Numbered from the stretch's first letter, positions 50,440 to 60,944 are shown. The stretch is DNA of 64,000 bases from Polytrichum commune (GCA_950295325.1 OX485803.1:71007554-71071553); one strand, 5' to 3'. Notes: a model not told the origin generated them from the letters alone. Made by a program: numbers and translations.

Positions 50440-50613
50440 TAAGCACCAAGGGCTAGAACGTGACCAAGAGCCCCTGCCTCACCCTCTATTACCAAAGCAT
50501 AGGTGGCAACAAGAGTGTGACATTCAAAGAAGTGGGATCGCAATCAACCGGTCCGCAATGCGAAGTGCACTTCCCACCAAAACATGTGGCTGGTTCGAAA
50601 TGTGATCCCAGGT

Positions 50614-50791
50614 CCGAGACGACCTTAAACTACCGGATGATGGTAGAGAGATACCCAAATCTCAAGAAAGAGGTTGGCGGTTCGAATCCCGGTTGTGAAA
50701 TCTCCTCTCTACTTGACGGAAAACTTGCCAGATAGTCAACTGCCTCCTGTGCTTTGCCGCTGGCATGTCGGCCTTCTGTCTCAAAAAAAAA
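50614..50791 (+). mobile_element. tRNA-derived SINE
   Basis: GGTTCGAATCCCGG at about 50679-50692 is a tRNA T-loop/B-box; GGATGATGGTAGAGAG about 45 bases upstream suits an A-box. A tRNA-unrelated body follows and ends in an A-rich tail (50780-50791). This is the layout of plant SINEs. The tRNA part does not fold as a clean cloverleaf. I found no second copy in the window and no certain target duplication. Confidence 0.6.
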
Positions 50792-51719
50792 AATGCGATC
50801 GCCCTTTGGGAAACCTTCACCATTGGCAATGTGAGCCAACACTGTATTGAAAGTCTTTTCTTTCAATGAATGTATCTCCCTGTGTGTATTACACAGTCCA
50901 CCATGAGGGGTGCAAACACCTTGGATGTGAAGTACGCCAAACAACAGTGCAACAAAGCCTCCTCAACATCACCTCGTATGGAATCAAGCCTGATTATGCT
51001 TTAAGAGGCACCATGGTGATGTACACACTTAATAACATCATCGGCAGTGATTTGCCAAAAGAATATGTATTGGTAACTACACTAGCCGCGTAACATATGC
51101 ATAGCCACCACTATCGTTTTTGCTTGTGGGATGCGCGTTTAGGAGACAACTCATCGATATGAACACGGCGGCGGATAGAATCCATCCATCAATGGGTTGT
51201 CATCCACATTCGTGTCCGACGTATACAACTTGAAAATATCACTCCTACTATCCCACACATTCTACTCCGAATCCACGTCATCCAACGACAAGTGGGGAAC
51301 ATGCAAAGAACAATGAGGAGTTGTATGGGAGGGTCCCGCTCCATCTACCTTGTCATGGCTGATATTCATGCAAGCTTGCCCCCCCCCCCCCCCCTCTTCA
51401 TCACATGTGCCACATTGGCAACCTCCATGTGTTGAGGCCGGGTGGAACCCATTATCAAAATTTGTTGAAAACATGCCATAATTGATTGTTTGTTGGGTCC
51501 AAAGCCCATGAGCAAGCCTCTTGTTGGTTATTAACAACAAATGCACTTAGTGTAATCAAGTTGAATATGCTAGGAAGGGCATCTCTTCAACATATACCTT
51601 GCCCACACCTGTTGGTGGTGGGCAATAGTGAACGGAGTTCGCCCATTCACTGCCACCAGTAGGTGTGGGCGTCTACGCTCTCTCGCGGCCCTCCCACCAG
51701 TAAGTATGTAAATTTTTTT
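50792..51719. other. Unassigned stretch with a small hairpin
   Basis: Short ORFs at 50866-51093 (plus) and 51262-51546 (minus) are not recognisable. A C16 tract is at 51379-51394. At 51601-51670, GCCCACACCTGTTGGTGGTG pairs with the inverse at 51651-51670 with about three mismatches; a related CCACCAGCTGGTGTGGGC motif occurs near 58390. Confidence 0.4.
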
Positions 51720-52034
51720 GCCCCAAGAACCTTCACGAATTTTTCTTTACCCACTCTGACCAGTAAAACTTGGGTAAAAACGTGAAATCCTTCGGACCCA
51801 ATGATCGGGGAGATTTTTGGGCATAATCGATTGAGACCCTGTTGTTTGCAAGTCCAATCGGTTACACGTTGACATCCTTTGGTTTTCCTGGGATAAATCG
51901 GGGTATATTATATAAATTCCTCTAAAATGATTGGTAATTTTCCTGCAATCTTGAACTTCAACCGGTTATTTCTCAAACTCGACCGGTTCATCTGTAACTA
52001 ACTGCCGGTTGATAACTACTTTTGAAATAGTATT
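51720..52034 (-). repeat. Dispersed repeat family B, left part, split by insertion
   Basis: Minus-strand match to the family B copies at 47460 and 58880 (CTTGAACTTCAACCGGTTAT, TTTGGGCATAATCG). The repeat breaks at 52034 and resumes at 55861 (GTATTTAG, then TAATGACACTTCTTA, then GTGTCATCCAACTT), as expected if the 3.8-kb element jumped into it. Confidence 0.65.
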
Positions 52035-53724
52035 TGTCGTAGCACGGTGGTAACGTATTCAGTTAATTAACCTAATTAACGCATAAAACGTCAAAACCGC
52101 GCCGAGTTCGTTCCCACGAAGAACCTGCGGTCATTCACAACACAGAGGGGGGAAAACTTTCACTCACACACACACACACAAGAAACACCAGAAACTAAGT
52201 TAACACAAATCGGATTAAGAAATCCGGGATATTACGGAAATTATAGCACGGAAATTTCCGCCTTCCCGGTAGTGGACCGAGATAGGGAACACAACACAAA
52301 GTATGGACAAGCTCCCACCCTAGAGTAGTAACAACAATAGACTCAGCGTCCTGAATCCATAGTTTAACAACTATATACACTCCATTCTAAGATTCCTTAT
52401 TACCGGTCATGACTTCCGGGATAAAGTTTCCGCGATAGAGGTAGCGGATATGACCTGTATTTCCACTATCCACTAGATTTTCGACCGTGTCACAAGGACC
52501 ATAATTCTAGTGTTTTAGGCTAGAATGCTCAGAGAGACTTGGTAGTTGTTAATCAGGATTTCACCCTTTGAGTTGATTTCTTAGGGTTGTCTCCCTATCT
52601 CCACTTGCTCTTTCTAACTACTACTCCCTTAGACTAGTGTTTCGATGGGGGCAGCCCTCCCTCGGGAAGGTGTCCCGCTCAAGTATCCGACGCGTGCCAC
52701 CCCCCTTTGACGGGGGGAAAGGTGGAGGAAGTTTTGGGTCTACAAAACCAGCCTGATCCGCTTTCCGTGATGGCACAGTTTCCACTATACCACACGCGAA
52801 AACCGAATCCTCCCTCGAGAAAGGTGGAAACACAACATCTTCGCTCCTATCCTCACAATGGGTAGCTTGTGATGTTCCACAGGTCACACAAGATAGGACC
52901 TAAGGTTTGTTGATTTCCGTGACGGCGGGGCTAACATAGGGATGGGGCCACCACGCCTACCATCCGCGGTGGGAACCAAGCGCCAGTCGCGGCAGGTGCA
53001 TGAGTGTTCTAGACCATTCTGTTACTGCTGATCGGTGTGATCCACCTCTAGGTCACGGCAAGCGGAAGGCGTAAACCAGAACTCTCCCTCTACTATTGGA
53101 CATGTCTATCCACTGCTGCTCATTGTCGGTCCCTACTTGGACGGAGTAAGTGGGGAAGAACCTACCGTGTGTGTGGAACTTCCCTTGCCCAACAACCCCA
53201 CGGTGGGGTTCTTTCCCCTTGCCCGGCCAATCATTTCCTCCTTTCCGCGCTTAAGATTTCTCCGTCCATTACATGCTCACACAGGGGTGTTTTAACCACA
53301 CGCACCTCGGGGTATTACTGACCCCCTGTCTTATCACGGAATACTAACCTAACTAACCTACATAATAATAGGGAATGGCGGAAAACTCGGAAATCTCAAG
53401 TACGGAAAAGAGGGACCACTTGCATTACACATGTACTCAAGACTCAACTCAAACCGAAGGTGAAGTAAAGCATAAGGTCCGAATTGAACAAAAGAACACT
53501 TGTATTGCAAAATGATGAGAGAAACACCGAAGTGTTCTCCCTTTAAAACCAAACTAATATCCACATGCCATGATTTCCATGCCGGAAATCGCGGGCCACG
53601 TGGCAGCCTGACAATCCACCTCATGGAGAGGTCAAAACCCAAACAAAGAAAATGACGAGGCGCACAACCCGGGGCCACCTAACTACTTGCCCAAAACAAA
53701 CAAAAATGGAATCCTAACTACAAT

Positions 53725-55305
53725 CTACTCCTTATCCTTCCGCTTCTTCAACTTGGCTTCCTTCTTATTCTGCTTCCGCTCCTCGCGGCGGTCCACTCTG
53801 TCCGTTGCCAAAGATGGAGCACATGGTGGTGGCATTGACACCTCGTGTCCATCGGGTCCGGGAATTGCTCCCACGCGGTCCACCGTTTCCGCCGCATCCG
53901 GTGGCAGTGGTGCGGACAATTGGTTGTCCGGCGGAAATTCCGGAGCAAGAATTGCAAGTGGCGGCGGATCCCGGGCAACCACTTGGAAGTCCGTGGCAAG
54001 GATCGGCGTTGAGACCTCGGCCACGTGGCAATCACCCAAGGTTTCCTCTCCAACCGCGGCGGAAACTGGGGTGGCATTGGAAATGAACACCTCAGTGGTG
54101 GAAACCGGCAGCGCCGTGATCGCCGTGATGTCCTCCACCTGGTCCACCTCTTCCGCATGTTGGTTTCCATCTTCTACCGCGGCACCTTGAATTTCCACCA
54201 TGTCATGAGGAGTCAAGTCGGAGTAGTCCGATGAGGACTCCATTTCCTCCGATGACTCAACTACGACGGGAAATAACTTCGTGCAACTAGCAATGAGGGC
54301 CTTCATTGCTTTCAAAGATGCGTTCATACTACTCCCTTGATCCATGATGAAGGTAACCATCTTCGACCCGGAAACGTGGCCCGCGTTCTTCAATTCCGCG
54401 TCGAACATCTTGGCTTTCCACCACACGTTCTCCGGGATTTCCATCATATCACTCACCTTTTGTACCGTGAGGGTGGTATCCTTTACCTGCTTAAGGAGCT
54501 TCTCTCGCTTTGCCTCCAACTTCCGCACTCGTTCCGCGGTCTTCCGCTTTTCCGCCGTAAGGTGGTCCACCTTACGCTCCAGCTCCCGCAACCGGTGCGG
54601 ATCTTGGATGGCCTCATGTATTGCGGCAACCAAACGCTCCCGCGGAGGGTTGTCCACCAATTCCCTTACTTGGTACATTTGCAGCTTATATTCCGCAATT
54701 CGGGACCGTACTCCCTCCAAGTCGCGGATAATGGAGTCCACCGGATTGTCCCCCAAAGGGAAGGTAGAGGTTCCACCTCCTACCGGCTTGGTGGCGGACC
54801 TGGTCCGCGTCGCACGATTCTCCAACATTAGTTTCCGCTTCTTGGTCACGGGCCGCTCTTCATTACTCAACTCCACCACATCTTCCTCCTTCGAACCCTT
54901 ATGACCCATCTCCGAGTCGGTAGTCTGAAGCTCCCGCATGAACTGATGCGATGTCCATTGGGTTTCCTCTTCGCTCGTGAGTAGGTTTTTGTGTGCGTAA
55001 AGGTGGAAGAGGAAAGGCCCAATGTAGGAAGGTAGGCCGCGCTTAGTGTTGGTTGCCAACTTGTGCACCAACTCCCCAATGATGTTTCCCCAATCCACCA
55101 CCTTCTTCTCGGAGTATACAAGAAGTAAGGTGGTGGCAAGGGTAAGAGTGATGTTATAGGGCTTTTCAGGGCTAAAAATAGGCACTAGAAAGGCTAACAT
55201 CCTCCTTTCCCTCTCGTCTTTACAATCCTTCACGAAGTAACCATACTTGGGATCCAACCTCTGGGAGAATTTGTCCCTAGTACAATCCTCTCTCTTAGTG
55301 GCCAT
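53725..55305 (-). CDS. Element-encoded protein of unknown function with coiled coil
   Basis: An uninterrupted 526-codon ORF. Residues 18-115 (PKYGYFVKDCKD, RRMLAFLVPIFSPEKP, VVDWGNIIGELV, PSYIGPFLFHLY) look like a compact helical domain that I cannot assign. A basic nuclear-signal-like KKRKLM lies at 155-160; 195-285 form a strong charged coiled coil (ELERKVDHLTAEKRKTAERV); 345-480 are acidic and Pro/Ala-rich; the last 25 residues are Lys/Arg-rich. The frame continues upstream for a further 98 codons to an ATG at 55599, broken only by TGA at 55342-55344, so the original protein was probably about 624 residues. Codons are richer in G and C than the surrounding DNA, which supports real coding. 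No retroviral-type enzyme motif is present. Possibly a gag-like or accessory protein of the element; that is a guess. Confidence 0.6.
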   Translation of the reverse strand: MATKREDCTRDKFSQRLDPKYGYFVKDCKDERERRMLAFLVPIFSPEKPYNITLTLATTLLLVYSEKKVVDWGNIIGELVHKLATNTKRGLPSYIGPFLFHLYAHKNLLTSEEETQWTSHQFMRELQTTDSEMGHKGSKEEDVVELSNEERPVTKKRKLMLENRATRTRSATKPVGGGTSTFPLGDNPVDSIIRDLEGVRSRIAEYKLQMYQVRELVDNPPRERLVAAIHEAIQDPHRLRELERKVDHLTAEKRKTAERVRKLEAKREKLLKQVKDTTLTVQKVSDMMEIPENVWWKAKMFDAELKNAGHVSGSKMVTFIMDQGSSMNASLKAMKALIASCTKLFPVVVESSEEMESSSDYSDLTPHDMVEIQGAAVEDGNQHAEEVDQVEDITAITALPVSTTEVFISNATPVSAAVGEETLGDCHVAEVSTPILATDFQVVARDPPPLAILAPEFPPDNQLSAPLPPDAAETVDRVGAIPGPDGHEVSMPPPCAPSLATDRVDRREERKQNKKEAKLKKRKDKE

Positions 55306-55341
55306 ATTTTTCTCTTCCTGCTGGAACCCGTAAACCCGACT

Positions 55342-55599
55342 TCACAATTTCGCATCCCACCTATCCGGTCGGCCCCGGATGGTGGAAGCGTAAACGTGGT
55401 CCACCTCCCCAGTGACTAACTCCCTTACCATCTTCTCACAACGCACTTTCCAAGATTTTTCCCATAATCCGAGGCAGCCCATGCGCCTCAAGTCTGCCTC
55501 CAACTCATTGCTCTCCTCTCGACTAGTGGGGGTGACCACGTGCACCTTGCGGAGGGCTAGCGGCTTGTCCGCGATCCTCTTCCGTGTTTGAGTCGCCAT
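55342..55599 (-). pseudogene. N-terminal part of the element ORF, cut by TGA
   Basis: ATG at 55597-55599 opens an 85-codon frame (MATQTRKRIADKPLALRKV..., then IRGRPDRWDAKL) ended by TGA at 55342-55344. The next codons, still in the same frame, read SRVYGFQQEEKN into the ATG of the long ORF at 55305. The simplest reading is one ORF with a nonsense codon; the alternatives are two short reading frames or stop read-through. I would have expected Trp or Arg at that position but cannot prove it. Confidence 0.5.
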
Positions 55600-55860
55600 G
55601 ATGGTTGCGGCCCGCCGTCGCCTGTGCGGTCCGCTCCGCTCTAAGGTTTCCGAGTCGAAACGGAATTCCTAATACTAACTCAATTCGATATTTTTAACTA
55701 CTTTAAGGATTTTAGTTTTTCCTCTCAATTCTAAATAGCCTACCTAACAATCTACCTATAAAGTACTCTACTTATTATGTTTTCCTCGCTCAACCTTATT
55801 CTTTAAAACTTAAAACAAGGTTTCTTGAGATTTTAAGAAAATGCGGGCCGCGACAGTATT

Positions 55861-55960
55861 TAGAGTCACATGGTAGTTTATGTCACTTATGTAATGACAC
55901 TTCTTAGGAATATATTCACAAGGAGTGTCATCCAACTTTATAAGTACAAATGGCATATTC
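55861..55960 (-). repeat. Dispersed repeat family B, right part, split by insertion
   Basis: Continues the family B repeat that stops at 52034. TAATGACACTTCTTA and GTGTCATCCAACTT correspond to 7100-7190 and, inverted, to 47460-47545. Confidence 0.6.
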
Positions 55961-56397
55961 TACGTCCTAACATTTTTGTAAGAAAATATAGTCATGGATA
56001 GTTGAAATTTGCATGAAAGATCAATTAGTTAGTGACAATATTTGCAACATTGAAAATCTACAATGTCCATCAGTTTTTACAATCCATCCTGCTAGAACAA
56101 GTGTAAGGCCAAACCCCCCACCCTTAAGCGTCCGTAGTCCGAGTAGTGGGTTTGGGCTCACATTCCTCCGCGGTATTGGATTTGGACTTGGATGAGTCCA
56201 TAATGCAAGGTTCACCCTTCAAGTGGTCTTGGATTTAACGTACATAAGCCTTTAAGTATTAAGAAATACTTATGTGACTTATGTCAATCTCTCCCTCGCA
56301 CCTTTGGTCTTTGCTTCCTTTGTCTTGCCATCGCGAGAGTGCTCCACATTCTCCATTAAGTTGTGCACGTGGTTTATTTTTAAAGAGAGGATACAAG

Positions 56398-57993
56398 TGT
56401 AAAAAAAAACACTATTCTCTATAGTCAATCTCAAATACATTTACTTGTGAAAGCCACACATAACACTAACTAGCATAATGTAACTAACTACTTGTCTATG
56501 AGCTAATTAGGTAGGCTATCTACTAAGCTCCTTCATGAACCCATCTCTTTACTTTCTAATTACATAAACCTAGCTCCTTCATAAACCCAGCTCCTTCATA
56601 AACCCAGCTTCTTAGCTTCTAACTAAACAAACCCAGCTCCTTCATAAACCCAGCTCCTTCATGAACCCAGCTCTTTAGCTTCTAACTAAACAAACCCAGG
56701 TCCTTCATAAACCCAGCTCTTTACTTTCTAACTAAACAAACCCAGCTCCTTCATAAACCCAGCTCCTTCATAAACCCACAACTTTGTAGTTGTAATCCCC
56801 AACTACCTCACTAATTATTCAAGCCCTTAACTAATCTTCCTACCTAATTTCCCTAATTCTACTAACAACCCCTTTCTAATCACACAATTCTTCTCTAATC
56901 CTAAAATCCTAAAATCCTAGAGAGGAGAGGGGGAGAGAGAATTTCCTAACTTCACTAAGACTAACTAATCCACACAAGTATATTTTTGCACTCATCACAA
57001 CATCAAGTGCTCAACTCTTAAACATGGAACTTGCAACCACGTGTATTCAAAACATGAACTTAAAGTACCACAAATTGGAATCATGAATTAACTTTAAAAT
57101 CCTTCACGTCAACACTAATTCTACCAAGAGGTCAAGCCCTCTTCAAGGCTAACAAGCCTTGGCTCTCAAACTAAAAACTAAGCACACACATGTGCTCCAA
57201 TATGGCTTCCCACACCCACACTTATAACTCGTGGGGTGCCTTGGAGCACAAAGGAAAGAGAGGATGAGTGAGGGAAGAATGAGGGATTATATAGTAAGCT
57301 TGAGGGGGTGAGCACCCTCAAGGCTCACGATAAGCCCTTGAGATTTCCTCCTACTTAGTAGGCGCCAATCCTATCTTCTAAGCCTTCCTCCCTCAAATGA
57401 TCAACAAGGATCCTAATTCGAACATTTAACTAGCCTTGGCTTTCTACCTACCACACTTTACCAAACTTGGGATGCTTCAACCCAAACTTAGCCTCCTTCG
57501 CTTTCCGCCGCCATAACTTTCTCCCCTTACTTTCCCAAATCGTCGCTCACCACTTAATTCAAACCACGATGCTTAACTCGTGATTTGATTGGTGCTTTGA
57601 GAATTTGCTTATCCTCCACCTTGCATTCTTCCTTGGGCCTTCCCCATTAAGTGGCCATGATGAGGTGGTCCACTTGTGCGCTCCATGTGATCCTCCATTC
57701 ATCCCAATTCGAATGCACTTGCCTCTTGAGTCACTTTGGTTGTCTCCATCCATTTGTACTAGCCTACTCACTAACTACTCAATCCAAGTTCTCCTTACCT
57801 ATCCTCATTCACTCAAATCCTTCCGAAGGTAAAAACACAATAACAACTCACATCCTAGCCTCTTACAACATGGTACTTCTAAGACTAACATTTCACTCTT
57901 TTTATATTTTTGTGAAGTAACATGCTACTTCAAGTGCATCAACTAACGTTTCAGGGGTCTAAGACTAAATGTGGGCACCCTTTTGGGCTCACA
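56398..57993 (-). mobile_element. Possible solo LTR, 1.6 kb
   Basis: ACAAG at 56393-56397 and 57994-57998 flank a segment starting TGT and ending ACA. On the minus strand it begins TGTGAGCCCAAAAGGGTGCC, typical of a plant LTR start, and has a TATA box (CTATATAATCCCTC, about 57277-57290) roughly 700 bp in, followed by a pyrimidine-rich leader-like stretch. No coding domains. I picked the boundaries by searching for a matching pentamer, so chance agreement is possible. Confidence 0.5.
56527..56778. repeat. 17-bp minisatellite with higher-order units
   Basis: CTCCTTCATAAACCCAG repeats about ten times, interrupted by longer spacers of the form CTTCTAACTAAACAAACCCAG, giving a 60-70 bp higher-order pattern. 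It lies inside the possible solo LTR. Confidence 0.85.
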
Positions 57994-58040
57994 ACAAGCT
58001 AGAAAATTGGTATTTTTTTTAGCCCAATACCGGTGAGTCG

Positions 58041-58250
58041 GTGAGTTTGAGGCCTAACCCGGTTGAAGGTTGCGACTTCACGGTAATTCGGTGCCCAAAA
58101 TTACCAAGATGAGCCATTGAGTATGAGGCCTAACCCGGTTGAAGTTCGCAACTTCATAGTAATTCGGTGCCCAATATTACCAAGATGAGCTGGTGAGTTT
58201 GAGGCCTAACCCGGTTGAAGTTCGTGACTTCACGGTAAATTGGTGCTAAT
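58041..58250. repeat. 76-bp tandem repeat, about three units
   Basis: GGCCTAACCCGGTTGAAG starts at 58051, 58127 and 58203. Units also share GACTTCACGGTAATTCGGTG and ATTACCAAGATGAGC. A GC-rich block with a CTGGTGGG/CCCACCAG hairpin follows at about 58290-58410. Confidence 0.88.
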
Positions 58251-58510
58251 AGTATGAATTTTTTTCTTCCCGAAAAGTTACTAAATTGCTTGCGAACGGG
58301 CGAGCGGCGCAAACATTGCGCCCAGTCGCTGCCGCTGCCGAATTTCGGAAGAAAAGTAGCTCCCTGCTGGTGGGGGCCTGTGACTGACCCTCCCACCAGC
58401 TGGTGTGGGCAGGCTTATAGTCGAGAACCTTATTTGACATATTCGGGGCCCACCCAACCTCCCCAACATAGAGATGAATATTATTATGTGAGCCGATTCT
58501 CGGCAACTAA

Positions 58511-58796
58511 GGCCCTCTTTACACTAGAGGCGAGAAGCCGTGGAGAAAACCTCACAAGGGCCATGGCTCATTCTTGAGAAGCCAACCTTTGAAAAATCCG
58601 GGGGCCTTGAAAAACGTGGTTTTTTTTGCTATCACGAAGGACAAAAGTGTCATCCATGTCATTTTCTCTTCCTTTCGTCCTTTGGGCTAAAAGTTTCGGG
58701 TGTAAAGTGACATTCCTTGGTCTTCTCGGTTTCTAGACCTCTCATTGGCTGAAATTTCTCTCCTCACGGCTTCTCGCCTCTAGTGTAAAGAAGCCC
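58511..58796. mobile_element. PIF/Harbinger-like MITE, family M4
   Basis: Left end GGCCCTCTTTACACTAGAGG after TAA (58508-58510); right end, read inward, GGGCTTCTTTACACTAGAGG, followed by TAA (58797-58799). Inverted repeats extend through GCGAGAAGCCGTG, over 30 bp with two or three mismatches. 286 bp, no ORF. Confidence 0.88.
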
Positions 58797-58879
58797 TAAG
58801 TCGTATATAGACCGCCAAACAAACCAACTTTCATCAAGTCATAGACACTCAGAAGCGGATGGAGATGTCAGTTCAATGA

Positions 58880-59110
58880 ATGGGGAGAACCGGCTGTTAC
58901 TTACGAATGAACTAGTTGAGATTCAAAAAATAATTGGTCAAAGTTCAAGACTTCAGAAAAATTACCCATTATTTTAGAGTAATATATAGAATATACCCTA
59001 ATTAATAAAGAATAACCAAAAGATATCAACATGTAAACGATTGGACTTGAGAACACTAGGATTTTGACCGATTTTGTCCAAAAATATCCTTAAACATTGT
59101 GTCGGTTAAC
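58880..59110 (+). repeat. Dispersed repeat family B, copy 2
   Basis: Matches 47560-47750: AACTAGTTGAGATTCAAAAA, AAGTTCAAGACTTC, CAACATGTAAACG, ACACTAGGATTTTGACCGAT, CCAAAAATAT. Confidence 0.6.
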
Positions 59111-59275
59111 GGCATATCACGACTTAAGGTAGACAACACACGTCACTCTACAAATACATGCAATGATTTTTTGCTCCAAAAGTTACACTTCCTTACTTAT
59201 TTAAGCCCAAAGTTTGATATTCGAGATGAACTCAAGCTACTTAGGTACACACATATGTGAAATTAGGGCCACTTC

Positions 59276-59758
59276 GCACACGAGCCGTGACCGTGTAATA
59301 GTGAGAGCCCACAAGAAAGTGTCCAAAGGCCGTCCCAAGACCACCTTCAAAATCATGTCGTGTGGTCACATACCCTCGAGTGCAGTGTGAAGCCCAATGA
59401 AACCGGGCCTTCAACCACATGCTATTTCAATGAATTTCTATTTGTTATGGTCCTCACAAATGATACAATAGAATAAATCAAAGGTTGTGAGCATTCAAAA
59501 TGTCATGGTCTCCCGGTTTTGTGTTAGACCTACCTCCAAGAAGTGGTTTTTTAAAACAATCCAAGTGACCATGAAACATGATCCATTTAATGGCGTGTAG
59601 GAATCCATGTAGACTTTACATCCACCTTGCATTCACATACCACGTTGGTCCCTCAAGCATAGTGTGAAGCGAACTTGGACTGGCTCCGCCTTTTCCACCA
59701 ATGAGAGTGCATGAAGTGTAATGGTCACGGGCTCTCAGTCTCGTGTGTGAAGTGGCCC
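59276..59758. mobile_element. PIF/Harbinger-like MITE, family M1, complete
   Basis: Left end GGGCCACTTCGCACACGAG after TTA (59273-59275); right end, read inward, GGGCCACTTCACACACGAG, followed by TTA (59759-59761). 483 bp. Its interior is the inverse of the copies at 4134 and 42368 (GTAGACTTTACATCCACCTT, GAAACATGATCCATT). Confidence 0.88.
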
Positions 59759-59984
59759 TTAGTGTAGTGAAATAACTTGGGACAAGTCAACCGGAACCTT
59801 ATTGGGTACCATGAATAACACACGGGTTGTGTTCTTCATGTGTTATGGTGCCCCCGACATGGTTGCCATATATACCCTCAAGCTACCGCTAGTTAGGGTA
59901 GACAACCCTAACTATTAGACAACCCTACTAGTTTACACAATAAACTAGGTCCACCTCGATACGATTACAAGATATACCTACACC

Positions 59985-60450
59985 AATATACTAGGTATAC
60001 ACTTGGACTTGCAATAATTTGATACTTCTTTTAATTAAACATCTTCTTAATTTTCAAAGTGAGGATTCTCGTGGACATCGAATGTTCTTATAAACTCTTC
60101 CCTCCTACCCAATTATGTTGACTATTTAACTTAGAATGGTTAGCAAATTTTGAGCACGTAGTCCAATCTTTTGTAAACGCGTATGTTTTTGGTATAGGTT
60201 CTTTACATCTACACTTTTAGGTATACACCACTCAAATATAATTGTCTGATTAAGAAAAACTATCATGAGAAGCTCACTTATCTTGTTTTTTCTTATCATA
60301 CCTCCTAAAGTATGCGGGTGTTATTTGATTGTTTTTTTTTGTTAATTGTAGCTTATAGTTGATTGGTGCATATTTCAACGAGGATCAAAGAACAAACATC
60401 ATAAAGACATATCTTTGAAAGAGATTGGGCTATGCCCTTAACTCAATGGT
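59985..60450 (-). repeat. Dispersed repeat family A, inverted and neighbouring fragments
   Basis: 59985-60245 matches the copy at 32940-33260 (AATTATGTTGACTATT, GAATGGTTAGCAAATTTTGA). 60345-60450 contains a plus-strand fragment (TTGGTGCATATTTCAACGAG, CATAAAGAC) resembling the middle of the copy at 1890, so the locus is rearranged. Confidence 0.5.
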
Positions 60451-60944
60451 GGTGGACTCTTCATTGGAAACTTAAATGATGTGCACAGGTCATTATGAAT
60501 CAAACCCCCCTGTATGCAAGAAGTTTATAGAGAAAAAAACAAGTGCGTATGTATTAACAATCGGCTAGGAAATGGACTCATGGAATTGTACTAATGTTTT
60601 CAGTTTAATGTGATAAATGCCTCCACTACATATACATATACATATATATCATGAATTAAAATAGTCTTTATTGCACACAAAATCCTTTTTCACTATCCAA
60701 TGAAAAAGTTATTTGGATCCAAAGGGTGTAACTCAACAAGCGTATCAAACAAAGAAAGACAAGAGCATAATATTCTAGCCACAAACCATAGAGCATAACT
60801 CAAAGAAGCCCATGAGTGCTCCAAGATCCTTTAGTTTATAAAAATCTAGAACCCAAATGCAAACCCTAACAAAAGCATACCTGGTACTTAGTAAAAAATA
60901 TGACCATATAATATCAATGGATGAAAACGTGAATTTAACTAGTT

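Larger units (their letters stand above)
52035..55855 (-). mobile_element. 3.8-kb TG...CA element with 5-bp target duplication and a long ORF
   Basis: GTATT occurs at 52030-52034 and 55856-55860. Between them the DNA starts TGTCGTAGCACG and ends CGGGCCGCGACA, so the tips are inverted (TGTCG/CGACA, weaker further in). TG...CA ends with a 5-bp duplication point to LTR-retrotransposon integrase. Yet the two ends are not direct repeats of each other by eye, so this is not an ordinary element with two LTRs; it could be a large solo LTR, a two-LTR element with most of one end lost, or an unrecognised class. No reverse transcriptase, integrase or RNase H domain is visible. It holds the ORF at 53725-55599 and a (CA)n run at 52162-52181. 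Flanks belong to one interrupted family B repeat. Confidence 0.75.

Noticed and set aside
50640-50700. Functional tRNA gene
   Set aside because: Only the T-loop and a rough A-box are present; no clean acceptor or anticodon stem, and a body plus A-tail follow.
54337-54904. 164- and 186-codon plus-strand ORFs
   Set aside because: Mirror images of the GC-rich long minus ORF; composition (Arg/Leu/His-rich) is what an antisense frame produces.
52035-55855. Ordinary two-LTR retrotransposon
   Set aside because: I compared the left and right few hundred bases in direct orientation and saw no terminal direct repeat.
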